Positions 16,517 to 23,940 of a stretch of 64,000 nt of DNA are shown here, piece by piece. The stretch covers positions 3,406,501 through 3,470,500 of the forward strand of contig NZ_OY781884.1 in NCBI RefSeq assembly GCF_963677155.1. Direction: 5' to 3'. Every line of letters starts with the position of its first letter. Within the stretch, counting starts at the first letter, position 1. The translations under genes and the position numbers were made by a program. Source of the stretch: an uncultured Draconibacterium sp. GTDB taxonomy: Bacteria; Bacteroidota; Bacteroidia; Bacteroidales; Prolixibacteraceae. The notes under the pieces were generated by a model. The model did no database searches. It was not told where the DNA came from and was given only the letters and a program-made list of their open reading frames with translations.

Positions 16517-16833
16517 CCTTCTATTCTGTCCATAATTTCGTCAACGCGTATGCGTTCTTCGTCTAAGAGTACCAGTTGTAGTTTTTCCTTTTCTAAACGC
16601 TGGCTAACCATTGGCCCTACTTCGCCGGTTACAATGGTGGTTACTCCTTGTTCTTTTAAAAAATCAACCAATTTAACTCCACTGTGCGATTCTTCAATAA
16701 ATTTATTCTCCTCAATGGAATACTGGTTTTTATCAACATCAAACAGTACAATGTATTCACACTTCCCGAAACGGAGATCGAGAAAAGACTTTTCTGTTTT
16801 GCCGGAGGATGTAATCGCAAATATTTTACTCAT
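16513..16833 (-). CDS. NifX/NifB-C-terminal-like (dinitrogenase cofactor biosynthesis fold) protein
   Basis: 106 residues. The fold family is recognised from AITSSGKTEKSFLDLRFGKCEYIVLFD, followed by HSGVKLVDFLKEQGVTTIVTGEVGP, the typical glycine-rich stretch of the NifB/NifX/NafY superfamily. Stand-alone members outside nif regions occur widely and are thought to carry metal clusters; no nif gene is visible here. Upstream, on the same strand, sits the AhpD-like gene (48-bp gap), so the two may share a transcript. Confidence 0.8.
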   Translation of the reverse strand: MSKIFAITSSGKTEKSFLDLRFGKCEYIVLFDVDKNQYSIEENKFIEESHSGVKLVDFLKEQGVTTIVTGEVGPMVSQRLEKEKLQLVLLDEERIRVDEIMDRIEG

Positions 16834-16881
16834 AATAGATCTGTTTTAGATTTTAATAATAACAATTATATCCCAAAAAGT

Positions 16882-17235
16882 TTAATCTTTTTTTAATTTG
16901 TTCAGTTCCTCCCAGTATTCAACAGCTCTTCGTGTGTGCGGAATACAAATGGTTCCGCCTACAACGTTGGCCACACTAAAAACCTCAAAAACTTCTTCGG
17001 TGGTAACATGTAGTTCGTGGCATTTCTCGAGGTGGTATTTTACACAATCGTCGCAACGCAGTACGAGCGATGTTGCCAGTCCCAGCATCTCTTTCACGTT
17101 GGCACCCAGTGCTCCTTCTTTGTAGGTAAGTGTATCTAGACTATAAATGCGCTTCATTACCTTGTTGTCCGAAGCCAGTATTTTTTCATTCATTTTCGCC
17201 CGGTAGCGGCCAAATTCTTCCACTAAATTTCCCAT
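16882..17235 (-). CDS. AhpD-like carboxymuconolactone decarboxylase family protein
   Basis: 117 residues, one CMD domain. The redox motif is present: CDDCVKYHLEKCHE, with Cys-x-x-Cys and the downstream His of AhpD-type proteins, which act as alkylhydroperoxidase partners or disulfide reductases. The N-terminal helical part (EEFGRYRAKMNEKIL) is normal for the family. Likely a small antioxidant protein; partner unknown. Confidence 0.88.
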   Translation of the reverse strand: MGNLVEEFGRYRAKMNEKILASDNKVMKRIYSLDTLTYKEGALGANVKEMLGLATSLVLRCDDCVKYHLEKCHELHVTTEEVFEVFSVANVVGGTICIPHTRRAVEYWEELNKLKKD

Positions 17236-17407
17236 AACATCATTTATTTTAATGTGGCGGTAAAGTTAGGGTAAGTTTTAAATTCCTGAAAAAGCCAATA
17301 AAAAAATATCAACAGGCAGAAGTAGTGTTTTGCCCCTCTCATATTACTTATAGATTAAGGCAATGTTATGTGAATAGAAACCGTTCGTGTTTTATATGTT
17401 TTTAAAT

Positions 17408-17415
17408 TATATTTG
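17408..17415 (+). promoter_or_regulatory. Candidate -7 box (TATATTTG) before the SPOR gene
   Basis: Full match to TAnnTTTG, placing transcription start near 17422. This excludes the upstream in-frame start at 17387 and supports ATG 17438, which has AAAAAGGA in front of it. Confidence 0.45.
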
Positions 17416-17437
17416 CGCACTCAATAAAAAAGGAATA

Positions 17438-17902
17438 ATGAGGACTTTTTTGCTGGTTTTAGTTGGTCTGTTGGCCACAAATTTCTCGTTCGCCCAGGTT
17501 GATCTTTCTGAAGAAATGAATGCTGATACAAGTAGCATTGCAATTCTGGAACGACTTGATGTGAATAGAGACGCGCGGCTCGACAAAATGCTAAAATGGC
17601 ATATTGAAAAGAACCAAAAAAGAGAGGGGATGGATGGATACAGGGTTGAGATCTTTTTTAGTTCGAGTTTGGACGCGAAAGAACAAGCCCTTAACCTTAA
17701 AACTGAATTTCTGACAAACTACCCGGATTTTCCCGTTCATATAAAATTTATTGCACCGAACTTTCGGGTTCGTGTAGGCGATTTTAGAACGAAAAACGAG
17801 GCTCTGAAGTTGTATAAGCAAATTCAAAAAAAATATCCTGCAGCTTTTATTGTTCCTGATGTAATCGAATTTCCATTGTTGAAACAAAATCAGTATGAGT
17901 GA
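17438..17902 (+). CDS. Secreted SPOR-domain protein
   Basis: 154 residues with a signal peptide (about 1-20, ending FSFAQ). The C-terminal 75 residues form a SPOR domain (YRVEIFFSSSLDAKEQALNL, then FPVHIKFIAPNFRVRVGDFRTKNEA), which binds denuded glycan strands of peptidoglycan, usually at the division septum. The short linker has no other domain. It overlaps the amidotransferase gene downstream by 8 bp, so the two are coupled in one transcript although their roles are unrelated as far as I can see. Confidence 0.85.
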   Translation: MRTFLLVLVGLLATNFSFAQVDLSEEMNADTSSIAILERLDVNRDARLDKMLKWHIEKNQKREGMDGYRVEIFFSSSLDAKEQALNLKTEFLTNYPDFPVHIKFIAPNFRVRVGDFRTKNEALKLYKQIQKKYPAAFIVPDVIEFPLLKQNQYE

Positions 17903-19793
17903 CCAGATTAAACACGAGTGTGGCATTGCTTTAATTCGTTTGTTAAAACCGCTTTCTTACTACCATAAAAAGTATGGTACCTGGAAGTACGGATTGAACA
18001 AGTTGTACCTTTTAATGGAAAAACAGCATAACCGCGGACAGGATGGCGCCGGAATTTGCTGTGTAAAATCAGAGCTCGATCCCGGGAATCCGTACATAAG
18101 CCGGTTCCGCTCGGTTGAGCCAAATCCAATAAAAGATGTTTTTGATAAGGTGAACAAACCTTTGAAAAAAGCGAAACGCAACAACTTCGATATTAATGAC
18201 CCGGAATGGGCAGAAAACAATTTTCCGTTTGCCGGAACGCTTTACCTGGGGCACCTGCGCTACGGTACTTTCGGGAAGAACAGTATTGACTTTACGCATC
18301 CGGTAATGCGACAAAATAACTGGAAGTCGCGTAACCTTGTGTTGGCAGGTAACTTTAACCTTACAAATACTGATGAGCTTTTTAATGTATTGCTTAACCT
18401 GGGGCAGCATCCAAAAGCTTATACCGATACGGTAACTGCACTCGAAAAAGTTGGTCATTTTCTTGATGAGGAAAACCAATATCTTTTCAGAAAATATAAA
18501 AACGAAGGCTACGATAATAACGAGATTTCGCCGTTGATTGAACAAAACCTCGATATTCAGAATCTTCTGGAGCGTGCCTCGAAAGACTGGGATGGTGGTT
18601 ATGCTATGGCCGGATTGATTGGCCATGGCGATGCATTTGTTGTTCGCGATCCATGGGGGATTCGTCCGGCGCATTATTATGCCGACGATGAGATTGTGGT
18701 GGTAGCTTCAGAGCGTCCTGTAATTCAAACGGTAATGAACTTGCAGGAAGGAGATGTTCAAGAGATTGGCCCCGGTGAAGGATTGATTATTAAAAAGAAC
18801 GGTACGATTTCGCGAGAAATGATTCGTGTGCCGCATAAGAGGAAATCTTGTTCGTTCGAGCGAATTTATTTTTCGCGAGGTAGCGATAAGGCGATTTACC
18901 AGGAAAGAAAACAGCTCGGGCGTTTGCTGACTCCGATTGTTTTGGAAGCTGTGGATTATGATTACGAAAATACCGTATTCTCTTACATTCCGAATACCGC
19001 AGAAACCGCTTTTTATGGTTTGGTTGATGGAGTTCGTAGTCATTTGGTAGATTGGAAAATCGATCAGATTCAGCAAAAAAATGGTTCATTAACCGACAAG
19101 GACATCAAACGTATTCTATCGTTTGAGCCAAGAGTAGAGAAAATTGCCATTAAAGATGTGAAGCTGCGAACCTTTATCGCCGACGATGCCAGTCGTGATG
19201 ATTTGGTAGCCCACGTTTATGATGTTACCTACGGCGTAATTCAAAAAGATAAAGATACGCTGGTTATCATCGATGACTCTATTGTGCGCGGTACAACATT
19301 AAAAAAGAGTATTCTGAAAATACTCGACCGATTGAAACCGAAAAAGATCATTGTTGTTTCGTCGGCACCGCAAATTCGTTATCCTGATTGTTATGGAATC
19401 GATATGGCGCGTTTGGATAAATTTATTGCCTTTAGCGCGGCTATCGAATTGCTGAAAGATCATGGTAAAGAGTCGCTGATTCAGCAGGTTTATAAGAAAT
19501 GTAAAGAGCAGGAGAATTTACCAAAAGAAGAAATGGTAAACTATGTGCGCGAAATTTATAAACCATTTACAGCTGAAGAAATTTCTGCGAAAATTGCTGA
19601 ATTGTTGAAACCGGAAGATTGTAATGCGGAGGTAGAGATTGTTTATCAGTCAATCGAAAATCTGCATAAGGCTTGTCCGAATGATTTGGGCGACTGGTAT
19701 TTTACCGGTAATTTCCCAACGCCCGGTGGAAACAGGGTGGTTAACGGATCGTTTATTAATTACATTGAAGGAAAAGACGCCAGGGCATATTAG
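17895..19793 (+). CDS. Amidophosphoribosyltransferase-type protein (long PurF family member)
   Basis: 632 residues, against 450-510 for a normal PurF. After a short propeptide (MSDQIKHE) Cys9 would be the N-terminal nucleophile of the class II glutamine amidotransferase domain (CGIALI; later NRGQDGAG and LGHLRYGTFG). The phosphoribosyltransferase half has the PRPP loop VIIDDSIVRGTT and the SSAPQIRYPDCYGIDM segment. The extra length comes from insertions in the glutaminase half (around 95-215) and a C-terminal tail (EDCNAEVEIVYQSIENLH onward). Bacteroidota often carry such a long paralogue beside a normal purF, so a role in purine synthesis is likely but not proven. Followed by a strong terminator. 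Confidence 0.85.
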   Translation: MSDQIKHECGIALIRLLKPLSYYHKKYGTWKYGLNKLYLLMEKQHNRGQDGAGICCVKSELDPGNPYISRFRSVEPNPIKDVFDKVNKPLKKAKRNNFDINDPEWAENNFPFAGTLYLGHLRYGTFGKNSIDFTHPVMRQNNWKSRNLVLAGNFNLTNTDELFNVLLNLGQHPKAYTDTVTALEKVGHFLDEENQYLFRKYKNEGYDNNEISPLIEQNLDIQNLLERASKDWDGGYAMAGLIGHGDAFVVRDPWGIRPAHYYADDEIVVVASERPVIQTVMNLQEGDVQEIGPGEGLIIKKNGTISREMIRVPHKRKSCSFERIYFSRGSDKAIYQERKQLGRLLTPIVLEAVDYDYENTVFSYIPNTAETAFYGLVDGVRSHLVDWKIDQIQQKNGSLTDKDIKRILSFEPRVEKIAIKDVKLRTFIADDASRDDLVAHVYDVTYGVIQKDKDTLVIIDDSIVRGTTLKKSILKILDRLKPKKIIVVSSAPQIRYPDCYGIDMARLDKFIAFSAAIELLKDHGKESLIQQVYKKCKEQENLPKEEMVNYVREIYKPFTAEEISAKIAELLKPEDCNAEVEIVYQSIENLHKACPNDLGDWYFTGNFPTPGGNRVVNGSFINYIEGKDARAY

Positions 19794-19811
19794 TTTTGGA
19801 TTAAGAGATAA

Positions 19812-19850
19812 AAAAATGGCCCGGTACTTTTAAAGTATCGGGCCATTTTT
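19812..19850. terminator. Bidirectional terminator between convergent genes
   Basis: AAAAATGGCCCGGTACTTT pairs with AAAGTATCGGGCCATTTTT (one mismatch); A-run before and T-run after, so it serves both strands. Confidence 0.92.
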
Positions 19851-19866
19851 ATTTGTAGGTTATATT

Positions 19867-20826
19867 TTATTCAACTGTTGGCCATTCATCGTCTTCCTTA
19901 CCTTTTATGTAAGTTTCAATATGGCGATCAACCTTAACCTCGTAAATATCTTTAATTGTTAAAATAATTCCGGTTTCAAGTACGTTTCCAAATACTTCGT
20001 TTTTAATTGTTCCAAAGGTTTTCATCGATGGTGAAAGGTTCATGTAGGCATTCACCAGCGGAGGAATATTTTCTCCAAATGTTCGTACATTTTGTACTAG
20101 AATTTTGTAGTCGTCTTTGTATTCCGGGCCAACAAATAGCTTTTTCATGGCATCCATGTCGATGTTGAATTCAACAGGATCTAGCGGATATACAAGATTT
20201 TCTTTATCGCGGAAATATTTTTTAAAGAAGTATTGAATCAGGTTACGTGCTTCGTTGTGGAAATGCTCGTACATTGTAATTTTTCCAAAGAAATATTTTA
20301 TCTCCGGATGATCAACAGTAAGTGCTCCCAGGCCGTCCCAAAGGTTATCGAGTGCAAAAAGTGCTTTGGCGCCGGCTTTACTCGACTGGTAGGCAGGTTG
20401 CACAAACGAGCGTCCTAGTTCCAGTGTATAAGGCAGATAGTTCTCTTCAAATTCTTTAGAGAAGTGAAAAACCCGGGATGTGGCCAGTTTTATTTCTCCA
20501 TTTTCATCGCGTGGAGCATCGGCACAAATTACATAGCGGTAGCCACCTAGTATTTCCTTTGCATCCGGATCCCAAACAATCAGTTGTTTGTAAGGATTTT
20601 TTGCGGTGTCGTATGCGTCGATATCGGTTTCTTTACCGGTGCCACCACCGGCATCTCTGAACGTGATTTCGCGTAAGCGACCCAACTCGTGCATAATTGC
20701 AGGCGAATCGTGTGCTGTTATAATGTATATTTCGTTACCACCTTTGTTGGTTTTGCGAAGTAGTTTTTCAGGCGTCAGCTCTGCATAAATTTCCTTTCTT
20801 GCTATAGGTGCTATTATGTCCTTCAT
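19867..20826 (-). CDS. glsB: GlsB/OlsB-like N-acyltransferase (glycine or ornithine lipid synthesis)
   Basis: 319 residues from ATG 20826; an in-frame TTG lies 30 bp earlier but the family begins near MKDIIAPIARKEIY. The protein matches the GNAT-like 'hemolysin/OlsB' family: HDSPAIMHELGRLREITFRDAGGGTG, then LGGYRYVIC, LELGRSFVQPAYQ and YFFGKITM. GlsB of Bacteroides transfers a 3-hydroxy-acyl chain to glycine as the first step of glycine-lipid synthesis; OlsB does the same with ornithine. The amino acid used here cannot be read. Its partner O-acyltransferase lies directly upstream on the same strand, as in the Bacteroides glsB-glsA locus. Confidence 0.8.
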   Translation of the reverse strand: MKDIIAPIARKEIYAELTPEKLLRKTNKGGNEIYIITAHDSPAIMHELGRLREITFRDAGGGTGKETDIDAYDTAKNPYKQLIVWDPDAKEILGGYRYVICADAPRDENGEIKLATSRVFHFSKEFEENYLPYTLELGRSFVQPAYQSSKAGAKALFALDNLWDGLGALTVDHPEIKYFFGKITMYEHFHNEARNLIQYFFKKYFRDKENLVYPLDPVEFNIDMDAMKKLFVGPEYKDDYKILVQNVRTFGENIPPLVNAYMNLSPSMKTFGTIKNEVFGNVLETGIILTIKDIYEVKVDRHIETYIKGKEDDEWPTVE

Positions 20827-20994
20827 TTGAATCTTTTTATCTGTCTGTGTCCCCAAACTCCCGAAACAGATTACAGAAATATGTGTCTCGTTGACATTTC
20901 GCTAATTCTGCTTACTTGTTTCGAGTTCCTCTTTCTTTTGAAAATTGGAATACAAAATTAAAAAAATCATGAGAATGCAGTTCGATAATACAGT

Positions 20995-21846
20995 TTAATT
21001 TGCTGAATCAGAACTTTCTTTTAGTTTGTATACCTTGTGTTTCACCCATTCCGCCCATTCCTGTTGTGTTTTTGTCTTGTCGAAAGTGGTATATGGAATC
21101 GGTTTCCCAAAATAAAGATGTACATCCGTGTTTTTGTGTTTTATCGTTTCGTCGGGTAGAAAAAACATTTCCAGGTTCCACTTTAATTTGAGAAACTTCC
21201 GGATTTTGGCAATACGGTAAAATCGATTTGAATTTCTTCCGCTTATAAAAACCGGAATTACATCTCGTTTGTGTTTAATTGCTTTGCTAATGAAATGCTT
21301 TTTCCACTCCAGGTCCATTATCTGTCCTTTGATTTTTCGCGATGCCAGTCCGGATGGGAAAATTAAAATCTGATCATCCGAGTTGTAACATTCTGAGAGC
21401 TTTTTTGCAGCTTCGCGTACATGGCCGCCGTGTTTGTTTACCGGTACGAAAACAGGACTTAGTTGTGGAATATTGAGTAAAATGTCGTTGGCTAAAAACT
21501 TGAACGTCCCTAAGCGTACTTCTACATTTTTCATGAGTAGCATGCCATCGAAGCCGCCTAGTGGATGGTTGCTGGCAATTATGTAACGCCCTGATTCAGG
21601 AATGTTTTCCTGGTTGTGAACGAATTCGTGAACATTAAATTCCTCAACTATCTTGTCAACAAATTCAATCCCTTGCAGGTGTCCGTACTTCTCAAGAAAA
21701 GTATTTACCTCGTCAAGATGTAAAATGTTGTTTAACCAGCGGTATGCAAATCCCGGGATGAATTTTGCCAATCCCGGACTTTTGGCGGCAAATACATCCC
21801 TGATGCGAATTGGCTTGTAGCTTTTTGTGCTATTCTCTGTTGTCAT
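20995..21846 (-). CDS. glsA: GlsA-like O-acyltransferase (PlsC family)
   Basis: 283 residues from ATG 21846 (a TTG-started frame reaches 21870). A lysophospholipid acyltransferase domain with SNHPLGGFDGMLL (HxxxxD-type motif, His and Asp spaced as in the family) and FPSGLASRK in the block that is normally FPEG. The N-terminal extension (RDVFAAKSPGLAKFIPGFAYRWL) is the one found in the hemolysin-linked acyltransferases. With the GlsB-like gene 168 bp downstream it would add the second acyl chain to the lyso-amino-acid lipid at the membrane. Assignment is by family plus context. Confidence 0.78.
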   Translation of the reverse strand: MTTENSTKSYKPIRIRDVFAAKSPGLAKFIPGFAYRWLNNILHLDEVNTFLEKYGHLQGIEFVDKIVEEFNVHEFVHNQENIPESGRYIIASNHPLGGFDGMLLMKNVEVRLGTFKFLANDILLNIPQLSPVFVPVNKHGGHVREAAKKLSECYNSDDQILIFPSGLASRKIKGQIMDLEWKKHFISKAIKHKRDVIPVFISGRNSNRFYRIAKIRKFLKLKWNLEMFFLPDETIKHKNTDVHLYFGKPIPYTTFDKTKTQQEWAEWVKHKVYKLKESSDSAN

Positions 21847-22148
21847 TTTCTGGTTTATTTGCGCCGGCAATTAACTAAAAAATGCTTAATCTTAAAAATA
21901 CCATCATCGAGATCTGTTGTGTGGTCTGTCCTTCCTTTTTGCTTCGAGGTATTTCGCCGATTCTTGTTGTTGAGATCTTCGTCGATAAAGAATACTGTGC
22001 GGAAAATGAGTTATTAACGATGTGTGAGATAGGGTTGCGAGTTTGTAAAAGCCTATCAATCAATAGTCGTAAATGAGTAATTAACAGAATTGAACAGGTT
22101 ATAAACATTGTGTCGCCAGGTTGTTAACAGGGCTGGAGGTGTGCGAGG

Positions 22149-22183
22149 TGGAATGAAGTGGAATAATCTGGCATAAAATGGAA
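22149..22183 (+). promoter_or_regulatory. Probable MraZ operator: four TGG boxes at exact 10-bp spacing
   Basis: TGGAA, TGGAA, TGGCA and TGGAA start at 22149, 22159, 22169 and 22179. MraZ of other bacteria binds direct repeats of TGGGN separated by 5 bp in front of its own operon, which gives the same 10-bp period. Here the boxes are TGGnA instead of TGGG, and lie 45-79 bp before the mraZ start. Confidence 0.7.
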
Positions 22184-22197
22184 TAAAATTGTATTTT

Positions 22198-22205
22198 TAC
22201 ACTTG
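22198..22205 (+). promoter_or_regulatory. Candidate -7 box (TACACTTG) of the dcw operon
   Basis: Seven of eight bases match TAnnTTTG; start would be near 22212. The region where a -33 box should be is occupied by the TGG boxes and has no TTG, which would fit repression or altered activation by MraZ. Confidence 0.35.
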
Positions 22206-22227
22206 ATAAAAAGACTTTTAAGATTTT

Positions 22228-22674
22228 ATGGCATTTTTTGCAGGAACATATCAGGCTACCATCGACGACAAAGGGCGGGTGGTTCTTCCGTCGGCTTTTA
22301 AGAAGTCGATGGGCGAAAATATTCCTGATCAGGTTGTTCTGGAGAAAAACCGACTGGGGAAATGCCTCGATATTCATCCGATGGAAGTGTGGCAGGAAAA
22401 AGTGGAGAAGTTTCAGGCGAAAGTACGCGCCAGTACTAATCCTGCGCATTTTGCGGCTTTGCGTCAGTATTTCCGGAATTTTGCTCCGGTAAGCCTCGCC
22501 GCAAACGGTCGGATAAATATTCCTGATGAATACTTGAAGTACGCGAACCTGGAGGGCAAGGTGACATTTTTAGGGATGGGTGCCTCTATTAGCCTGAGTA
22601 ACGAAATCGTGGCAGAAGCCGACGATATACCTGATGATGCTTATCTGGACATGTTGAGAGAATTTGATTTATAG
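22228..22674 (+). CDS. mraZ: Transcriptional regulator MraZ
   Basis: 148 residues, two AbrB-like MraZ halves: FAGTYQATIDDKGRVVLPSAFK at the N-terminus and LAANGRINIPDEYLKYANL in the second half, each with the DxxGR[VI]x[IL]P signature. The protein forms a ring and binds the repeats in front of its own operon, usually repressing the dcw genes. It is the first gene of the cluster, 5 bp before rsmH. Confidence 0.95.
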   Translation: MAFFAGTYQATIDDKGRVVLPSAFKKSMGENIPDQVVLEKNRLGKCLDIHPMEVWQEKVEKFQAKVRASTNPAHFAALRQYFRNFAPVSLAANGRINIPDEYLKYANLEGKVTFLGMGASISLSNEIVAEADDIPDDAYLDMLREFDL

Positions 22675-22679
22675 GGAAG

Positions 22680-23585
22680 ATGTCTGATGTTTATCACATA
22701 CCGGTTTTGGCAGCCGAAAGTATTGAAGGGATGAATCTGCATCCCGGGGCCAGTGTTGTCGATGCTACCTTTGGAGGTGGCGGTCATTCGGCAATGATAT
22801 TAAATGCACTTGACAGCGGCGGTCGTTTGTTTGCTTTTGATCAGGATGAAGACGCTGCCGGGAATGCCATTGAGGATGACCGGCTTTTTTTTATTCGTCA
22901 TAATTTCCGTTACGTTCGTAATTTTTTGCGTTACCACGATGTTGAGCAGGTAGATGCGGTTTTTGCCGATCTTGGTGTTTCGTCGCACGAGTTTGATGAA
23001 GCCGAACGTGGTTTTTCATTTCGTTTTGATGCTGCGCTGGATATGCGCATGAATCGCGAGGCAGATCTCGATGCCGCAAAAGTTGTAAACGAATACGATG
23101 AAAGTCGGCTTTTTCAAATATTTCGCATGTATGGCGAAATTAAAAATGCCCGAAAACTGGTTGCGCAAATTGTAAAAGCCAGGAGTGAAGCCCCGATTAC
23201 AACCACTACTCGCTTAAAAGAAATTGCATCATCGTGCGCCCCAAAAGCAATCGAGAATAAATATTTGGCGCAGGTTTTTCAGGCTTTGCGCATTGAGGTG
23301 AACGAAGAGATGGAAGCTTTGCGCGAGTTTCTGGCTATTTCGCTTGATATTTTAAAACCCGGTGGACGTCTGGTTATTCTTACTTATCACAGTCTGGAAG
23401 ATCGCCTGTGTAAGAATTTCATGAAGTCGGGGAATTTTGAAGGAAAGATCGAGAAAGATTTTTACGGAAATGTGCAGTCGCCTTTCAAAATAATTAATCG
23501 AAAAGTGATTGTGGCAGGAGAAGAGGAGTTGGAGGCAAATCCACGGTCGAGAAGTGCAAAACTAAGAATAGTAGAAAGAATTTAA
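22680..23585 (+). CDS. rsmH: 16S rRNA (cytosine-1402-N4) methyltransferase RsmH
   Basis: 301 residues. The SAM site is VVDATFGGGGHS, followed by FDQDEDA, ADLGVSSHEFDEAERGFSFR and LDMRM, and the C-terminal LTYHSLEDR; all are RsmH (MraW) hallmarks. It methylates C1402 in the ribosomal P-site. Position two of the dcw cluster is standard. The stop is 2 bp before the GTG of ftsL. Confidence 0.96.
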   Translation: MSDVYHIPVLAAESIEGMNLHPGASVVDATFGGGGHSAMILNALDSGGRLFAFDQDEDAAGNAIEDDRLFFIRHNFRYVRNFLRYHDVEQVDAVFADLGVSSHEFDEAERGFSFRFDAALDMRMNREADLDAAKVVNEYDESRLFQIFRMYGEIKNARKLVAQIVKARSEAPITTTTRLKEIASSCAPKAIENKYLAQVFQALRIEVNEEMEALREFLAISLDILKPGGRLVILTYHSLEDRLCKNFMKSGNFEGKIEKDFYGNVQSPFKIINRKVIVAGEEELEANPRSRSAKLRIVERI

Positions 23586-23587
23586 CA

Positions 23588-23938
23588 GTGGCAGAGCAAA
23601 GTAAAAATACAAGAAAACGTGCGGGGATGAAATCCTTTATCGGAGGAACCATTCTTACCGATGAGCGCACTTTGAAGCAGATGCCGTTTGTCGGTTTTCT
23701 GGCGGTTCTGGGCTTATTGTTGATTGCCAATCGTAACTGGTCGGAAAGTACACTGCGCGAGATTGTGGTGTTGCAGGAAGAGCTGGCAGAGTTGCGATCA
23801 GAATCGGTAACGCTTTCTGCCAAATTGATGGACGCCAGCCGCCCTTCGGAAGTAGCAAAACGAGTTGAAGAGGCCGGGATTGGTTTGCAAGAGCCAATGC
23901 GTCCTCCGCAAAAAATAACGGTTGAAAAAGAAGATTAG
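23588..23938 (+). CDS. ftsL: FtsL-like division protein
   Basis: 116 residues with a GTG start. A basic cytoplasmic segment (to about 30), one membrane helix (32-48, MPFVGFLAVLGLLLIANR) and a periplasmic coiled coil (55-82, LREIVVLQEELAELRSESV). Sequence is poorly conserved in FtsL and the call rests on this topology and on the position between rsmH and the penicillin-binding protein. In other bacteria FtsL joins FtsB and FtsQ to activate FtsWI. Confidence 0.85.
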   Translation: MAEQSKNTRKRAGMKSFIGGTILTDERTLKQMPFVGFLAVLGLLLIANRNWSESTLREIVVLQEELAELRSESVTLSAKLMDASRPSEVAKRVEEAGIGLQEPMRPPQKITVEKED

Positions 23939-23940
23939 AA

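Larger units (their letters stand above)
21847..22227. other. Divergent control region between glsA and mraZ
   Basis: 381 bp without a gene. The right end holds the phased TGG boxes (22149-22183) and a near-consensus -7 box. The left part is AT-rich with several AAC/GTT pairs but no structure I can name. Confidence 0.6.

Noticed and set aside
22189-22191. TTG as -33 box for the mraZ promoter
   Set aside because: Only 6 bases separate it from the -7 box; 19-21 are needed.
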